Origin: an uncultured Spirochaetaceae bacterium
GTDB taxonomy: Bacteria > Spirochaetota > Spirochaetia > Sphaerochaetales > Sphaerochaetaceae
Direction: 5' to 3'
Assembly: GCA_944390725.1 (NCBI GenBank)
Contig: CALXQU010000012.1
Location: 1-64,000 of the forward strand
Length of the DNA stretch: 64,000 nucleotides
Shown here: one piece after another, positions 43,102-51,400 of the stretch
How the letters are laid out: each line of letters starts with the position of its first letter
Numbering within the stretch: the stretch's first letter is position 1
Program-made: the position numbers and the translations under genes
Notes under the pieces: generated by a model
Seen by the model: the letters and a program-made list of their open reading frames with translations, nothing else
Database searches by the model: none
Told to the model about the DNA's origin: nothing

Positions 43102-44583
43102 TTACTGTTTCTCCTCGAGTATTGAAAGGCCGCGGCGGAGACGCCTCTCCGTCTCGTCGAGCCCAAGTAATCCGATTGAATCGAAAAGCGGAAGCGATAC
43201 GGCGGAATTGGTTATCGCGACCCTTATCGGCTGGAAGACGCCATTGACCTTGATGCCGAGCTCGCCTGCCAGCGCCGCAAGGTCCTCCTCTATCGCCGCC
43301 TGCTCCCTGCCTGACCTGAGGCCGGCAAGCAGTATCTCGCTGCCGCGGGAGAGAGCCTCCACGGTCTTCTCCTCATCAGAGCCCTTGGCCACGTATACGG
43401 ACCTGTCCATCACAGGCTCGTCCCTGAAGATGAAGGCTGAAAGCGGCACCGCATCGGAGAGCACCTTCATCCTCTCCTTCACAGGCGGGACAAGGCGGGC
43501 GATGAGCGCCTTCTCGTCCTCCGTGGCCGGATCATGGATGAATCCCGCTTCCTGCAGATAAGGCGTCACCAGGTCAGCTATGCGCTCATCGGAAGCCGCG
43601 CGGATATACTGGCCATTGAACCAGTCAAGCTTCTTGTAGTCGAACACGGCCGGGGACTTGTGTATGCCGGAGAGCGTGAAGCACTTCTCCAGCTCCTCGC
43701 GGGTGAAGAACTCGGTCGAGCCGTCAAGTGACCAGCCTACGAGCGTCACGTAGTTGATGATCGCCTCGGGAAGGTAGCCCTTGGCACGGAAGTCGCGCAC
43801 GGCGGTGGAGCCATGGCGCTTCGAGAGCTTCTGGCCGTCCTTGCCCATCACCATCGGCAGATGGCAGTACTGCGGGACATCCCAGCCGAAGGCCTGGTAC
43901 AGGAGGACATGGAGCGGTCCGGACGGGATCCACTCCTGGGCCCTCATTATATGGGTGATGCCCATCAGGTGGTCATCGATGACATTGGCAAGATGGTACG
44001 TGGGGAACCCATCGCTCTTGAGGATGATGGGGTCCGGGGAGATATCGCGGTTGCGGCGCGTGATATCTCCCATGAGGATATCATGGAAGGTCGTCTTCCC
44101 CTCGGTCGGGACGCGGAAGCGGATGACGGGCTTTATCCCCTGCCTCTCATACTCCGCCCTCTCCTCATCGGTGAGATGGGCGCAGTGCCTGTCGTATCCC
44201 TGGTACTCGCTCTTGCTCTCGGCCTGCTGCTTCCTGACCTCCTCAAGGCGCTCGGCGGAGCAGTAGCAGTAATATGCCTTGCCTTCCCTTACGAGCTGCT
44301 CTGCATACTCCCTGTAGAGATCGAACCTCTCCGACTGGATATACGGGCCGCAGGGGCCTCCCACGACGGGACCCTCGTCCCATCTGATGCCGAGCCAGTC
44401 AAGCGTCGAATAGAGGTCCTCAAGCGATTCGTCTGAGTACCTTTCCCTATCGGTATCCTCCACGCGGAGGATGAAACTGCCTCCCTGGGAGCGTGCGAAG
44501 AAGTAGTTGTAGAGCGCAGTGCGGATCCCTCCGATATGCTGCAGCCCTGTCGGTGATGGGGCATAGCGAACACGAACGTCCAT
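43102..44583 (-). CDS. gltX: Glutamyl-tRNA synthetase
   Basis: A 493-residue class I synthetase beginning at the ATG at 44583 (MDVRVRYAPSPTG) with AGGAGA upstream; an extension to 44700 has no family similarity. HIGH-type motif TGLQHIGGIR (about 12-21) and KMSKS-type motif KLSKRHGS are intact. In many bacteria it charges both tRNA-Glu and, for later amidation, tRNA-Gln; no evidence here either way. It follows the alpha/beta hydrolase gene by 52 bases. Confidence 0.96.
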   Translation of the reverse strand: MDVRVRYAPSPTGLQHIGGIRTALYNYFFARSQGGSFILRVEDTDRERYSDESLEDLYSTLDWLGIRWDEGPVVGGPCGPYIQSERFDLYREYAEQLVREGKAYYCYCSAERLEEVRKQQAESKSEYQGYDRHCAHLTDEERAEYERQGIKPVIRFRVPTEGKTTFHDILMGDITRRNRDISPDPIILKSDGFPTYHLANVIDDHLMGITHIMRAQEWIPSGPLHVLLYQAFGWDVPQYCHLPMVMGKDGQKLSKRHGSTAVRDFRAKGYLPEAIINYVTLVGWSLDGSTEFFTREELEKCFTLSGIHKSPAVFDYKKLDWFNGQYIRAASDERIADLVTPYLQEAGFIHDPATEDEKALIARLVPPVKERMKVLSDAVPLSAFIFRDEPVMDRSVYVAKGSDEEKTVEALSRGSEILLAGLRSGREQAAIEEDLAALAGELGIKVNGVFQPIRVAITNSAVSLPLFDSIGLLGLDETERRLRRGLSILEEKQ

Positions 44584-44635
44584 ATTCTCTCCTAAAACGT
44601 GTCCAATCTTAATATCTTTGGCCCCATAAGGCAAC

Positions 44636-45490
44636 CTAAGGACCGAAGAAGGAGACCACCGCCGATACGGCTTCCTCCTCTGCCTCCTTGTCCTTGTCAT
44701 AGAGCATGTAATGGGTCGCTCCGGCTACCGGCACAAGCCGTTTCCTGCAGGGTATGGCGGCATAGAGCGCATCGGTCCATCCCGCCGGGATGATGGCATC
44801 CTTCCCTGCCGTCACCAGCAGCGCATCGCCCGTGAGCCCTGCTGCCGCATCCATGGCGGAGCGCGAGAGCCTGAAGAGGTCCCTGAGCTGGCGGAAGTAT
44901 ATCCACGACCAGTACTCAGCGCCGAGATGCATGTCATCGGCAGGGGCGTCCTCATAGTACATCGAATAGCCGGGGTCGTTATTCCACGGAACAGGCTTCC
45001 TGCGGGAGAAGATGCCGGCAAGCGTGAGCCTGGCTATCGGGAGGCGGGCATCATGCGGCGCGGCGGCAGGTGCGAGCAGCGCGGTCTTCCCCAGCCCCTC
45101 CCTGGCGGAGGCGATGATGGCAAGGGCCCCTCCCATCGAATGGCCGGCGATGAAGACCTCGTCGTATCTTGTCCTGAGGTCACGGACGGCATTGAGCACC
45201 AGGCCAAGCCAGTCATCCATCCCCGTCCTGGCGAAATCCGCGCCCGATGTGCCATGTCCCGGCAGGCGCGGCGCATAGACATCATAGCCCAGCGCATAGA
45301 GCTCGCGTGCAGGCCTTACGACCTCGCCCGGATAGCCCGTGTAGCCATGGACGACGAGGATGCAGCGCCTAGGGCGGAGGGAATGCGCAAGCGTGAATGG
45401 CCGCCCGGCCTTGCAGGGCTCCGACTTGTCATGGTAGAGCCCGCCATACCAGCACTGCGGCACGGAGTATCTGAAGGGAACATCGTTCAC
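44636..45490 (-). CDS. Alpha/beta hydrolase (carboxylesterase-like)
   Basis: A 284-residue serine hydrolase. The oxyanion region is CILVVHGYTGYPGE (43-56), the nucleophile elbow is GHSMGG with Ser118, the acid Asp is in TAGKDAIIPAGW and the His in AGATHYMLYDKDKE. The layout resembles monoacylglycerol lipase/Est30-type carboxylesterases. The GTG start at 45490 overlaps the LuxR stop by four bases, so it is translationally coupled to the RloA-RloB-LuxR operon. A role in the defence-like operon is not established; it might also be an ordinary lipid esterase. Confidence 0.88.
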   Translation of the reverse strand: MNDVPFRYSVPQCWYGGLYHDKSEPCKAGRPFTLAHSLRPRRCILVVHGYTGYPGEVVRPARELYALGYDVYAPRLPGHGTSGADFARTGMDDWLGLVLNAVRDLRTRYDEVFIAGHSMGGALAIIASAREGLGKTALLAPAAAPHDARLPIARLTLAGIFSRRKPVPWNNDPGYSMYYEDAPADDMHLGAEYWSWIYFRQLRDLFRLSRSAMDAAAGLTGDALLVTAGKDAIIPAGWTDALYAAIPCRKRLVPVAGATHYMLYDKDKEAEEEAVSAVVSFFGP

Positions 45491-46383
45491 CAGGAGGCCT
45501 CCTGCAGGAGATTGAGCAGGTCTATCCTGCTACGCACCTCGGTCTTGCCGAAGATGTTCGCTATATGGTTGTTGACGGTATTGACCGATATGCTGAGCTC
45601 GTATGCGATCTCCTTGTTGGTGCAGCCCTTCTTTATCAGGCAGATCACCTCAAGCTCCCTGTCCGTGATATGGTACCGCTCCTGGATGATCTCAGAGGAA
45701 AGGGGCTCCTTCCTGGCATCGGCGGAAGCACTTTCCTGATGCGCCGTGGCGATGAAGAGGAAGACGAGTATGGCAATCGAGTATGCCATGGCGACGACTG
45801 CGATCACGGCATCGCGGAGCCAGGCATAGATGCAGGTCAGTATCAGCAGGGGCATCAGCGAGAGGGAGATGATTGCCAGCGTGCGGCACATCAGCTGCAC
45901 GGACTTGTCCGCGACATTGCGCGAGAACGCCAGCGCGATGACTATGCAGTAGGCGGCCACGGCAGCCCAGATCAGGTACTGCAGGAGCGAAAGGACCTGC
46001 AGGCCGAAGACCGTGTATGAGACGGAGACTGCCAGGTAGATGCACGCGACAGCCGTCGAGAGCACCTTCTCCGCAGGATGCATGGGACGGGCGACGATCC
46101 AGCAGGCGAAGAACGGCAGCATCGCCAGGATGAACGTGCTGTCGGCGACAAGGAGCGATTCCCAGATGTACAGCAGGATCTCGCGCGCCTGGCCCGAGAA
46201 TGCATATGAGGAGTACTGGGCAAGCACGAACGCCACGACGGCGCCCATCAGCGATGCAGTAAAAACTATGCAGGTGCGCGACCAGCTGTATCGCGCCCTG
46301 CGGTTCCAGATTATCGAGAGCGCAAGGTCCATGCTCACAATGGCAAGGGCCCCTAGGCTCAGGAGAAGAGGGACTGCCTCCAT
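45487..46383 (-). CDS. Seven-helix membrane protein with C-terminal LuxR helix-turn-helix
   Basis: A 298-residue protein with about seven hydrophobic segments (roughly 4-24, 40-60, 72-94, 106-126, 134-155, 165-186, 192-213) followed by a LuxR/GerE DNA-binding domain (about 233-295; TDRELEVICLIKKGCTNKEI, then SISVNTVNNHIANIFGK). This membrane-tethered LuxR design appears in various gut bacteria, where signals are largely unknown. Its ATG abuts the RloB stop. I infer it senses an envelope or small-molecule signal and regulates genes by contact with nearby DNA. Confidence 0.88.
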   Translation of the reverse strand: MEAVPLLLSLGALAIVSMDLALSIIWNRRARYSWSRTCIVFTASLMGAVVAFVLAQYSSYAFSGQAREILLYIWESLLVADSTFILAMLPFFACWIVARPMHPAEKVLSTAVACIYLAVSVSYTVFGLQVLSLLQYLIWAAVAAYCIVIALAFSRNVADKSVQLMCRTLAIISLSLMPLLILTCIYAWLRDAVIAVVAMAYSIAILVFLFIATAHQESASADARKEPLSSEIIQERYHITDRELEVICLIKKGCTNKEIAYELSISVNTVNNHIANIFGKTEVRSRIDLLNLLQEASW

Positions 46384-47013
46384 CTACCTTCTTACCCTCT
46401 GGTTATGCGACATGTCCGCGGTTCCGCAGATTGCCGTCACATCCTCCAGCAGAAGGGAGATGCGGCTTGCGTCGATGCCTGTCGCCTGCCTTGCGACGGC
46501 ATTGTAGTTCCTGGCATTGATGTCCGCTGCCGCGCGCCTCGGGAAGAGGCGGATATCGACATTGAGGCCCTTTGTCAGGAAGTACTCAGGCGTCAGGGCA
46601 AACCCGGGGAACGATTCCCTGAGCTTGTTCATATACGGCGAGAGATCGGCCGTGAACGAAGAGGGAGCTGCGAGATGGAGCGCAAACCAAAGCTCGAATG
46701 AGGGGTTGAACCAGCAGAGCTTCACCTTCTTTCGCTCCGCATACTCCTCCATCTCCTTCAGCACGCCGGCATCCGCCGATACATCATCGAATCCGAATAG
46801 CGCCCAGGCCGAATCGAAGCGGCCATGGGACCTTTCCCTGCCGGTGAAGTCAATCATCGACTTCAGGTCCTTCTTCGGGGATGTGAGCACTGTCAGGTTC
46901 ACATACCTGCAGTCCTTCCTCATCTGCGAGAAGTACAGGGTCTCCGCCTCCGTGGCGCAGACGATGAGCATCGTCTGCTTGGGATCTGTTATGTTCTTCC
47001 TGCGCTTGATCAT
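46384..47013 (-). CDS. RloB-like protein (AbiLii-type)
   Basis: A 209-residue protein matching the RloB family, whose known members pair with an AAA ATPase. Family landmarks are present with substitutions: CATEAETLYF (19-28) for the usual C-E-G-E-K-T-E-x-x-Y-F, FGFDD (73-77) for an aspartate motif such as F-D-R-D-D, and NPSFELWFALHL (103-114) intact. The fold is probably Toprim-like and may be a nuclease. Its ATG overlaps the RloA stop by four bases (ATGA). Together they resemble AbiLi/AbiLii of lactococcal abortive infection; function here is inferred. Confidence 0.82.
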   Translation of the reverse strand: MIKRRKNITDPKQTMLIVCATEAETLYFSQMRKDCRYVNLTVLTSPKKDLKSMIDFTGRERSHGRFDSAWALFGFDDVSADAGVLKEMEEYAERKKVKLCWFNPSFELWFALHLAAPSSFTADLSPYMNKLRESFPGFALTPEYFLTKGLNVDIRLFPRRAAADINARNYNAVARQATGIDASRISLLLEDVTAICGTADMSHNQRVRR

Positions 47014-48290
47014 TCGGATACCTCCTGCTCATTGGTAGGCGCCTGGGCAGGCGTCCCATCGTGTACGAAGTAGAATTCGCTCAGGATCGGCAGCGAACCG
47101 AATGCACCCTGCATGTATCTCTGCGAAGTCGGGATCCTCGAGCGGGCTCCCTTGAAGTCGGACAGGGAGAAGTACTCGGTGGAGCTTTCGGAATCCTTCT
47201 GCGCGAACCAGATGGCATCGCGCCTCAGGAGGCCATCGCGCAGAAGCGACGGGTTGCAGTCCACGACGAGCATCTGGCTCTCCTTGTCGCAGTTCTCGAA
47301 GATCTCCACGATATGGCAGAGCACATCGGGATGGAGAAGCTGCCCGAAGTCATCGATGACCAGCGTCTTCTGGGTGATGAACGCCTCGAAGAACGCGAAG
47401 CCGATGGCGGTAAGCCTCCTCAGCGAGAGGCTCTCGCCCTGGAACATGTTGGCATATCCCTCCGCCTTCTTGTCATTGACGTAGATGTGCGTATACCTCA
47501 GGTGGTCCTCGCCATGGTCGTTCGTCTTCACCTCTATCCTGCTGATATCCGTGATATCCAGGGCCCAGAGGTAGTTCACGAACTGCTCGCCCCAGCCCGG
47601 ATGCGCCTTCAGCATCTCGCAGACATAGGCCTCCGCCTTGCTGCTGACGCCCATCGGCAGGATGTTGAGGCGGTTCTCAAACCAGCCATAGAGCTCACTG
47701 GATGTCTGGCCGCCCTTCCTGGCGGACCCTGCGAGGAACGTCCTGTTCTCTGGGAGCTTGGCAGCCTGCCTCTTCTTCTCGCCCCTGTAGAGCTTGCCGA
47801 AGCGGTATGCATACGCGCCGTCATCGCCGAGAATCCTCTCGAACATCAGCTTCTTCGAGGAGCCGAGGATGTAGTAGAGGCTCTCCTCGAAGATCCTCTC
47901 CTTATTGGCGCGGAGCGTGTACCTGGCGATGACCGATGGATGCTCGTCGGTGCCATCGCCCTTGTCGAGCAGCACCTCGATCTGTATCGTAGCGGGCGTG
48001 GCCTTGTCGATGCCGTATGCGAATGTCGTTCCGGTCAATGCGCTCTGGAGCGGGTTCTCGGGGCCATCAGGGGCCATCACGATCCTCTTGAGCACCTCGA
48101 GGGCGCGCACGAATGAGCTCTTGCCTGCCCCATTCGGGCCTATGATGGCGCTCGTCTTGATGACCTTGAGCTTATCGTTCACCGCCACGACCTTCGACTC
48201 AGGAAGGCGCGAATCGCGCACAGCCTGGAAGCTTATCGTCTGTGGGGACTTTACGGACTTGAAGTTCGCAATAGTCATGTTCAGCAGCAT
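47010..48290 (-). CDS. RloA/AbiLi-like AAA ATPase
   Basis: A 426-residue ABC/SMC-type AAA ATPase starting at the ATG at 48290 with GGAGG upstream. Walker A is GPNGAGKSS at 51-59. Walker B reads LVIDDFGQLLHP (310-321), with Asp where the family normally has a catalytic Glu (DE). The switch region, usually TTHNxxLL, reads VVDCNPSLL (342-350). The downstream LRRDAIWFAQKDSE and SLSDFKGAR patterns are typical of RloA-type proteins. First gene of the four-gene operon; its promoter is recognisable at 48340-48368. Confidence 0.87.
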   Translation of the reverse strand: MLLNMTIANFKSVKSPQTISFQAVRDSRLPESKVVAVNDKLKVIKTSAIIGPNGAGKSSFVRALEVLKRIVMAPDGPENPLQSALTGTTFAYGIDKATPATIQIEVLLDKGDGTDEHPSVIARYTLRANKERIFEESLYYILGSSKKLMFERILGDDGAYAYRFGKLYRGEKKRQAAKLPENRTFLAGSARKGGQTSSELYGWFENRLNILPMGVSSKAEAYVCEMLKAHPGWGEQFVNYLWALDITDISRIEVKTNDHGEDHLRYTHIYVNDKKAEGYANMFQGESLSLRRLTAIGFAFFEAFITQKTLVIDDFGQLLHPDVLCHIVEIFENCDKESQMLVVDCNPSLLRDGLLRRDAIWFAQKDSESSTEYFSLSDFKGARSRIPTSQRYMQGAFGSLPILSEFYFVHDGTPAQAPTNEQEVSE

Positions 48291-48339
48291 CTGCCACCTC
48301 CTTAAGCACGGGCCGCTGCCCCTGCATATACTGTTCCCG

Positions 48340-48368
48340 ATTATAGCAAGCAGCAGCCCAAACTGCAA
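48340..48368 (-). promoter_or_regulatory. Promoter of the RloA-RloB-LuxR-hydrolase operon
   Basis: The minus strand has TTGCAG (48368-48363), a 17-base spacer and a perfect TATAAT (48345-48340) with the extended TG element (TGCTATAAT). Transcription should start near 48333, giving a 40-odd-base leader with the strong GGAGGTGG ribosome site. Confidence 0.78.
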
Positions 48369-48424
48369 AAATTATCCGCAGAAGCGCAGGACGGGGCAAT
48401 CAATAGCCTGAGAATAGACTTAGA

Positions 48425-48496
48425 ATATCCCAAAAACGATGGAATAATTAAATAAAACCTGCATTTTGAATGCTTCTACCATCGCTTCTGGGATAT
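48425..48496. repeat. Nested AT-rich inverted repeat (possible structured RNA or terminator)
   Basis: Outer arms ATATCCCA (48425-48432) and TGGGATAT (48489-48496), inner arms CGATGG (48437-48442) and CCATCG (48479-48484), separated by 4-base bulges on each side. Inside the 36-base loop lies another hairpin, GCATT-TTG-AATGC (48461-48473). The flanking sequence is much more AT-rich than the genes. It lies 23 bases beyond the stop of the 123-residue gene, so it might terminate that transcript, or encode a small RNA for the neighbouring operon. Confidence 0.6.
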
Positions 48497-48519
48497 CAAA
48501 TGAAATAATTTTTCAAAAA

Positions 48520-48891
48520 CTAGTTTATATTCATCAATATATTCGTCAATTCGAACGGGGTCTCGACCTCCCTGTACGGCCCGGCGGCCTTATCAGGGTC
48601 CTTCGTGCCCGTGATGACGACCACGGGCATGCCGGGCTCCGAGAGGTGGTCGGAGAGCCATGCAAGCCCCGATGGCTTGATATCCTGCATCACATCGGTG
48701 AAGCCGGAAAGCACTATCACGCTGAATGCCGACGAGCTGATGAACCTCTTCAGCACCTCCATGCCGTTGTTCGGCGATGAAGCGGCCTGCATCCTGCCGG
48801 CCTTCACCGCGGACCTGCCGGAGAACGCTATGCATGCGCTCTTCCTGGACGAAAGGTCCGGTACCATCATCTCATCCCTTACGAACAGCAT
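48520..48891 (-). CDS. Hypothetical protein, 123 residues
   Basis: A 123-residue open frame four bases after the lipoprotein gene on the same strand, so probably co-transcribed with it. It looks like a compact alpha/beta protein with a repeated hydrophobic-strand pattern (ACIAFSGRSAV, SVIVLSGFTDVM, MPVVVITGTKDPDKA). There is no signal peptide, membrane helix or recognised motif. The start ATG at 48891 lacks a strong ribosome site but may be coupled to the upstream stop. Real but unrecognised. Confidence 0.65.
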   Translation of the reverse strand: MLFVRDEMMVPDLSSRKSACIAFSGRSAVKAGRMQAASSPNNGMEVLKRFISSSAFSVIVLSGFTDVMQDIKPSGLAWLSDHLSEPGMPVVVITGTKDPDKAAGPYREVETPFELTNILMNIN

Positions 48892-48894
48892 AGG

Positions 48895-50010
48895 CTACCT
48901 CACCAGATACTCGTAGATGGAGTCATCCCTCCACTCTTCCGGTATGACGATGGACTGGGCAGCGGCAGCCATCTGGGCCTGGGCCTGCTTATCCTGCTGC
49001 GAGACCGCGGTCAGGTCGGAGATGACGCGCGGGATATCGCCGGACGGGGAGATGGCCTGGACCTTCCTGAGGATATCGATAGCCTCATCGTACCTGCCCT
49101 GCGCCGCGATCATCAGCGCCGCGTTGTAGCCTGACGGGGCATGGCTGTATGTATTCCAGCATGAGGTGAAGATGGAAAGCGCCGTCTGGAAATCGCCATT
49201 GGACGCGGCATCATATGCCGGCGCGGCGGCATCGAGGGAGGGATTGTTGTCCATCAGCGAGACGCTGTAGTACGCCGTCGTCGGGATGAAGAGGCGCACG
49301 ACACCCTGCTGGAAGTCCCTGATCATGCGGCGGAAGTAGTACTCGGAATCATTGAAGGACGGCCAGTCTGGATCGAACGTCTCGGTGAAGCTGGTCGAAT
49401 CGGAGAAGGTCTTCGTCGTGACGATCCTCTCCGTAGCCGTATCCACCACGGTGACCGTGTATGTGATCGAGATCCTCCTCCTGAGATGGTACTCGTATTC
49501 GTAGTCATCGATGTAGCCGCCGAAATAGGGATCGTAGTACGTGACCGGATTGACGGTCGTATAGATGCTCTCATCGACATTCATCGCATCGATCCTCGGG
49601 ATCATGATGGCATCATAGCCCATCCTCCTCAGCTCCCTGGATACATTGACAGGGGCATAGAGGATAGCATCGGTCTGCGATGGCGAGAGCAGGTTATAGT
49701 AGCCAGACGAGCTGAGCGTGGACCACAGCTGCTCGGTTGCATACGATGCGACAGCCGCGACGGTATTGGAGCCCCATGTGGGATGGATCATGACGCCGAA
49801 GCCTGCGGCATCCACCGGTATCCAGCCGCCGGCAAGCCCCGGCCCGATATAGCCGCGGTAAGGAACCGTCGAGGCCACCGCGAGATTGCGGTAGCGCCCC
49901 ATGTTGACCTCTGAAGGCCTGGTGTATGGAATCGAGACCTGCGTCGCGCAGGAAGCAAGCAGAAGCACGGCTATCAGGAGCAGTGCGGCCCTGGCTGTAA
50001 TTCTCTTCAT
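48895..50010 (-). CDS. Outer-membrane-type lipoprotein with C-terminal TPR-like helices
   Basis: A 371-residue lipoprotein with a lipobox L-A-S-C ending at Cys21, so it should be lipidated after signal peptidase II cleavage. Residues about 25-110 contain strands and a TolB/CsgG-like N-terminal pattern (PYRGYIGPGLAGGWIPVD). The middle is rich in Tyr and Asp (PYFGGYIDDYEYEYHL). Residues 270-345 form two or three TPR-like helical pairs (FQTALSIFTSCWNTY, GRYDEAIDILRKV). Exact function unknown; such proteins often help envelope assembly. Start ATG at 50010. Confidence 0.83.
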   Translation of the reverse strand: MKRITARAALLLIAVLLLASCATQVSIPYTRPSEVNMGRYRNLAVASTVPYRGYIGPGLAGGWIPVDAAGFGVMIHPTWGSNTVAAVASYATEQLWSTLSSSGYYNLLSPSQTDAILYAPVNVSRELRRMGYDAIMIPRIDAMNVDESIYTTVNPVTYYDPYFGGYIDDYEYEYHLRRRISITYTVTVVDTATERIVTTKTFSDSTSFTETFDPDWPSFNDSEYYFRRMIRDFQQGVVRLFIPTTAYYSVSLMDNNPSLDAAAPAYDAASNGDFQTALSIFTSCWNTYSHAPSGYNAALMIAAQGRYDEAIDILRKVQAISPSGDIPRVISDLTAVSQQDKQAQAQMAAAAQSIVIPEEWRDDSIYEYLVR

Positions 50011-50053
50011 AAGAACCTATGGCAATATACGGATAATCGCCATTCCTCCATAT

Positions 50054-50096
50054 CGGCAGCGTCCGGCTGCCGGTCTTATAGACGCTCGACGAGCGT
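50054..50096 (-). terminator. Paired hairpins after the PdxA-like gene
   Basis: Two stems: CGGCAGC / GCTGCCG with a 5-base loop (50054-50072) and ACGCTC / GAGCGT with a 3-base loop (50082-50096). They lie 27 and more bases beyond the PdxA-like stop (50123) and before the lipoprotein start, so they probably end the upstream transcript. Confidence 0.5.
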
Positions 50097-50122
50097 TAGT
50101 ACCTGCGCCATGCAGGATGGAT

Positions 50123-51136
50123 TCAGACCATGAAGCCCGTATCACGGAGCCTCAGCGCCTCCGACACGGCCTTGAGCATCCCCTTTATGCAGGCCATATC
50201 CTTTCCAGCTTCGGCAAACCCGGCATCGCCCACAAGCCCGATCCTCAGGAACGGAAGGCCCCACGAGAGTATGAGGGTCTCATCAGGCGCTGCCGCGGAA
50301 CAAGCGGCGAAGCCCTCCCCGCTTGTCATAACCAGTATAGCCGCATATTCCCCTTTCGCGCCATTCGAGAATACCGCTTCTGGCGAAACAGGCCCCACGA
50401 CATCCATGCCGAGCTTCCTGGCGACCTCCACGGCAGGTATGATGGCCTCCTCTTCCTCCGGGCCTGTCCAGCTCCCATCGGGGAACAGGGGATTGAGCGA
50501 GCATACGGCCAGCGGCTTCCCCTTCTCGAAATAGGGCGAGACGCGGAGCGCATCGATCTTGATGATGGCTTCGATTATCCTTTCCCTCGTCACCTCCGCG
50601 ATTGCCGAGCGCAGCGAGCGCCTGTGCGTCAGGCCGAAGATGTTCATGCGGCCGGCGAAGAGCATGTTCTCGAGCCTGTCCGTGGAAGCGAACGTCCTCA
50701 GCAGCCCATGGACAGACCTCTCCTGGTATCCTGCGGCCTCAAGCGACAGGCCGCTGACCGGGCATGTGACAAGCGAGCGGCCCATGCCGTTCTGTATGAT
50801 ATCCACGGCGGCATGCAGCGCCTTATAGGAGGCATCGCCTGCCTCCGCTGAAAGGCTGCCATATGCGAATGAACCGAGGTCCATGGACGAGGACGAGAGG
50901 AATATGAACGGCTCCCTCCTCCTCTCCGCCTGCATGAGGTCCGCCTCGTCATCGGCGAAATACGTGAATGGCAGAGGCATCGAAAGGTCTGCGGCTGTCC
51001 TCCTGAAGACCCCGGCATCGCCTACTACCACGATGGTAGCGTCGGGCGACGAGGACAGGGCCTCGACCGTCTTGATGATTATCTCAGGAGATGTACCGCA
51101 CGGATCACCCATGGAAAGAACGGTATACGTGAGCAT
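50123..51136 (-). CDS. Divergent PdxA homologue (4-hydroxythreonine-4-phosphate dehydrogenase family)
   Basis: A 337-residue protein with the PdxA outline: MGDPCGTSPEI at the N-terminus, TCPVSGLSLEAAGYQERSVH in place of the substrate loop, GLTHRRSLRSAI with His171 (equivalent to the first Zn ligand), SLNPLFPDGSWTGPEEE, and WGLPFLRIGLV. Two of the three metal-ligand histidines are replaced: Leu in LNPLFPDG and Ser/Gly in VMTSGEG. The usual HGTA loop near the end is altered too (GDAGFAEAG). So it may use another substrate or be metal-independent. Start ATG at 51136. No other vitamin B6 gene is nearby. Confidence 0.85.
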   Translation of the reverse strand: MLTYTVLSMGDPCGTSPEIIIKTVEALSSSPDATIVVVGDAGVFRRTAADLSMPLPFTYFADDEADLMQAERRREPFIFLSSSSMDLGSFAYGSLSAEAGDASYKALHAAVDIIQNGMGRSLVTCPVSGLSLEAAGYQERSVHGLLRTFASTDRLENMLFAGRMNIFGLTHRRSLRSAIAEVTRERIIEAIIKIDALRVSPYFEKGKPLAVCSLNPLFPDGSWTGPEEEEAIIPAVEVARKLGMDVVGPVSPEAVFSNGAKGEYAAILVMTSGEGFAACSAAAPDETLILSWGLPFLRIGLVGDAGFAEAGKDMACIKGMLKAVSEALRLRDTGFMV

Positions 51137-51194
51137 GCCCTGATTCTAGCACAACACCTGCCATATGAACAGGAATGGGGCTATAATCAGGGGC

Positions 51195-51323
51195 ATGGAA
51201 GAAGATGAGGAGCTGGAGGAAGACGTCCTCTACACGATTATCCCTTATATAGATGATGGCATAGCGGAGGAAAGCGGGATGTACGAGGACGAGGAGGATG
51301 AGGAACTCGACCTCGATTTCTGA
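51195..51323 (+). CDS. Possible small acidic protein, 42 residues
   Basis: An open frame from the ATG at 51195 to TGA at 51323, coding for a 42-residue protein. More than half its residues are Asp or Glu, with a hydrophobic core segment (VLYTIIPYID). A perfect TATAAT (51182-51187) lies just eight bases before the ATG, with no -35 box of note and no separate ribosome site; an in-frame ATG at 51165 is an alternative start. It is divergent from the PdxA-like gene and upstream of the TrpX-type promoter. Could be a chance open frame. Confidence 0.4.
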   Translation: MEEDEELEEDVLYTIIPYIDDGIAEESGMYEDEEDEELDLDF

Positions 51324-51342
51324 TGTTTCTGCAAATAGTATC

Positions 51343-51388
51343 TTGACATCGGACTGATTACTCCCTAGAGTAGCATCAACGTTACTAC
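51343..51388 (+). promoter_or_regulatory. Promoter and inverted repeat ahead of the first TrpX-type gene
   Basis: TTGACA (51343-51348), a 17-base spacer and TAGAGT (51366-51371) form a strong promoter. An inverted repeat GTAG...CTAC (51370-51373 and 51385-51388, around AACGTT) overlaps the -10 and start region. The TAG/CTA half-sites resemble tryptophan-repressor half-sites, though spacing differs. Regulator assignment is inference. Confidence 0.6.
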
Positions 51389-51400
51389 AAGGAGTATCAC

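Noticed and set aside
46517-47038. A 173-codon open frame antisense to RloB
   Set aside because: It overlaps RloB with its strong family motifs and ribosome site, and has no recognisable feature of its own.
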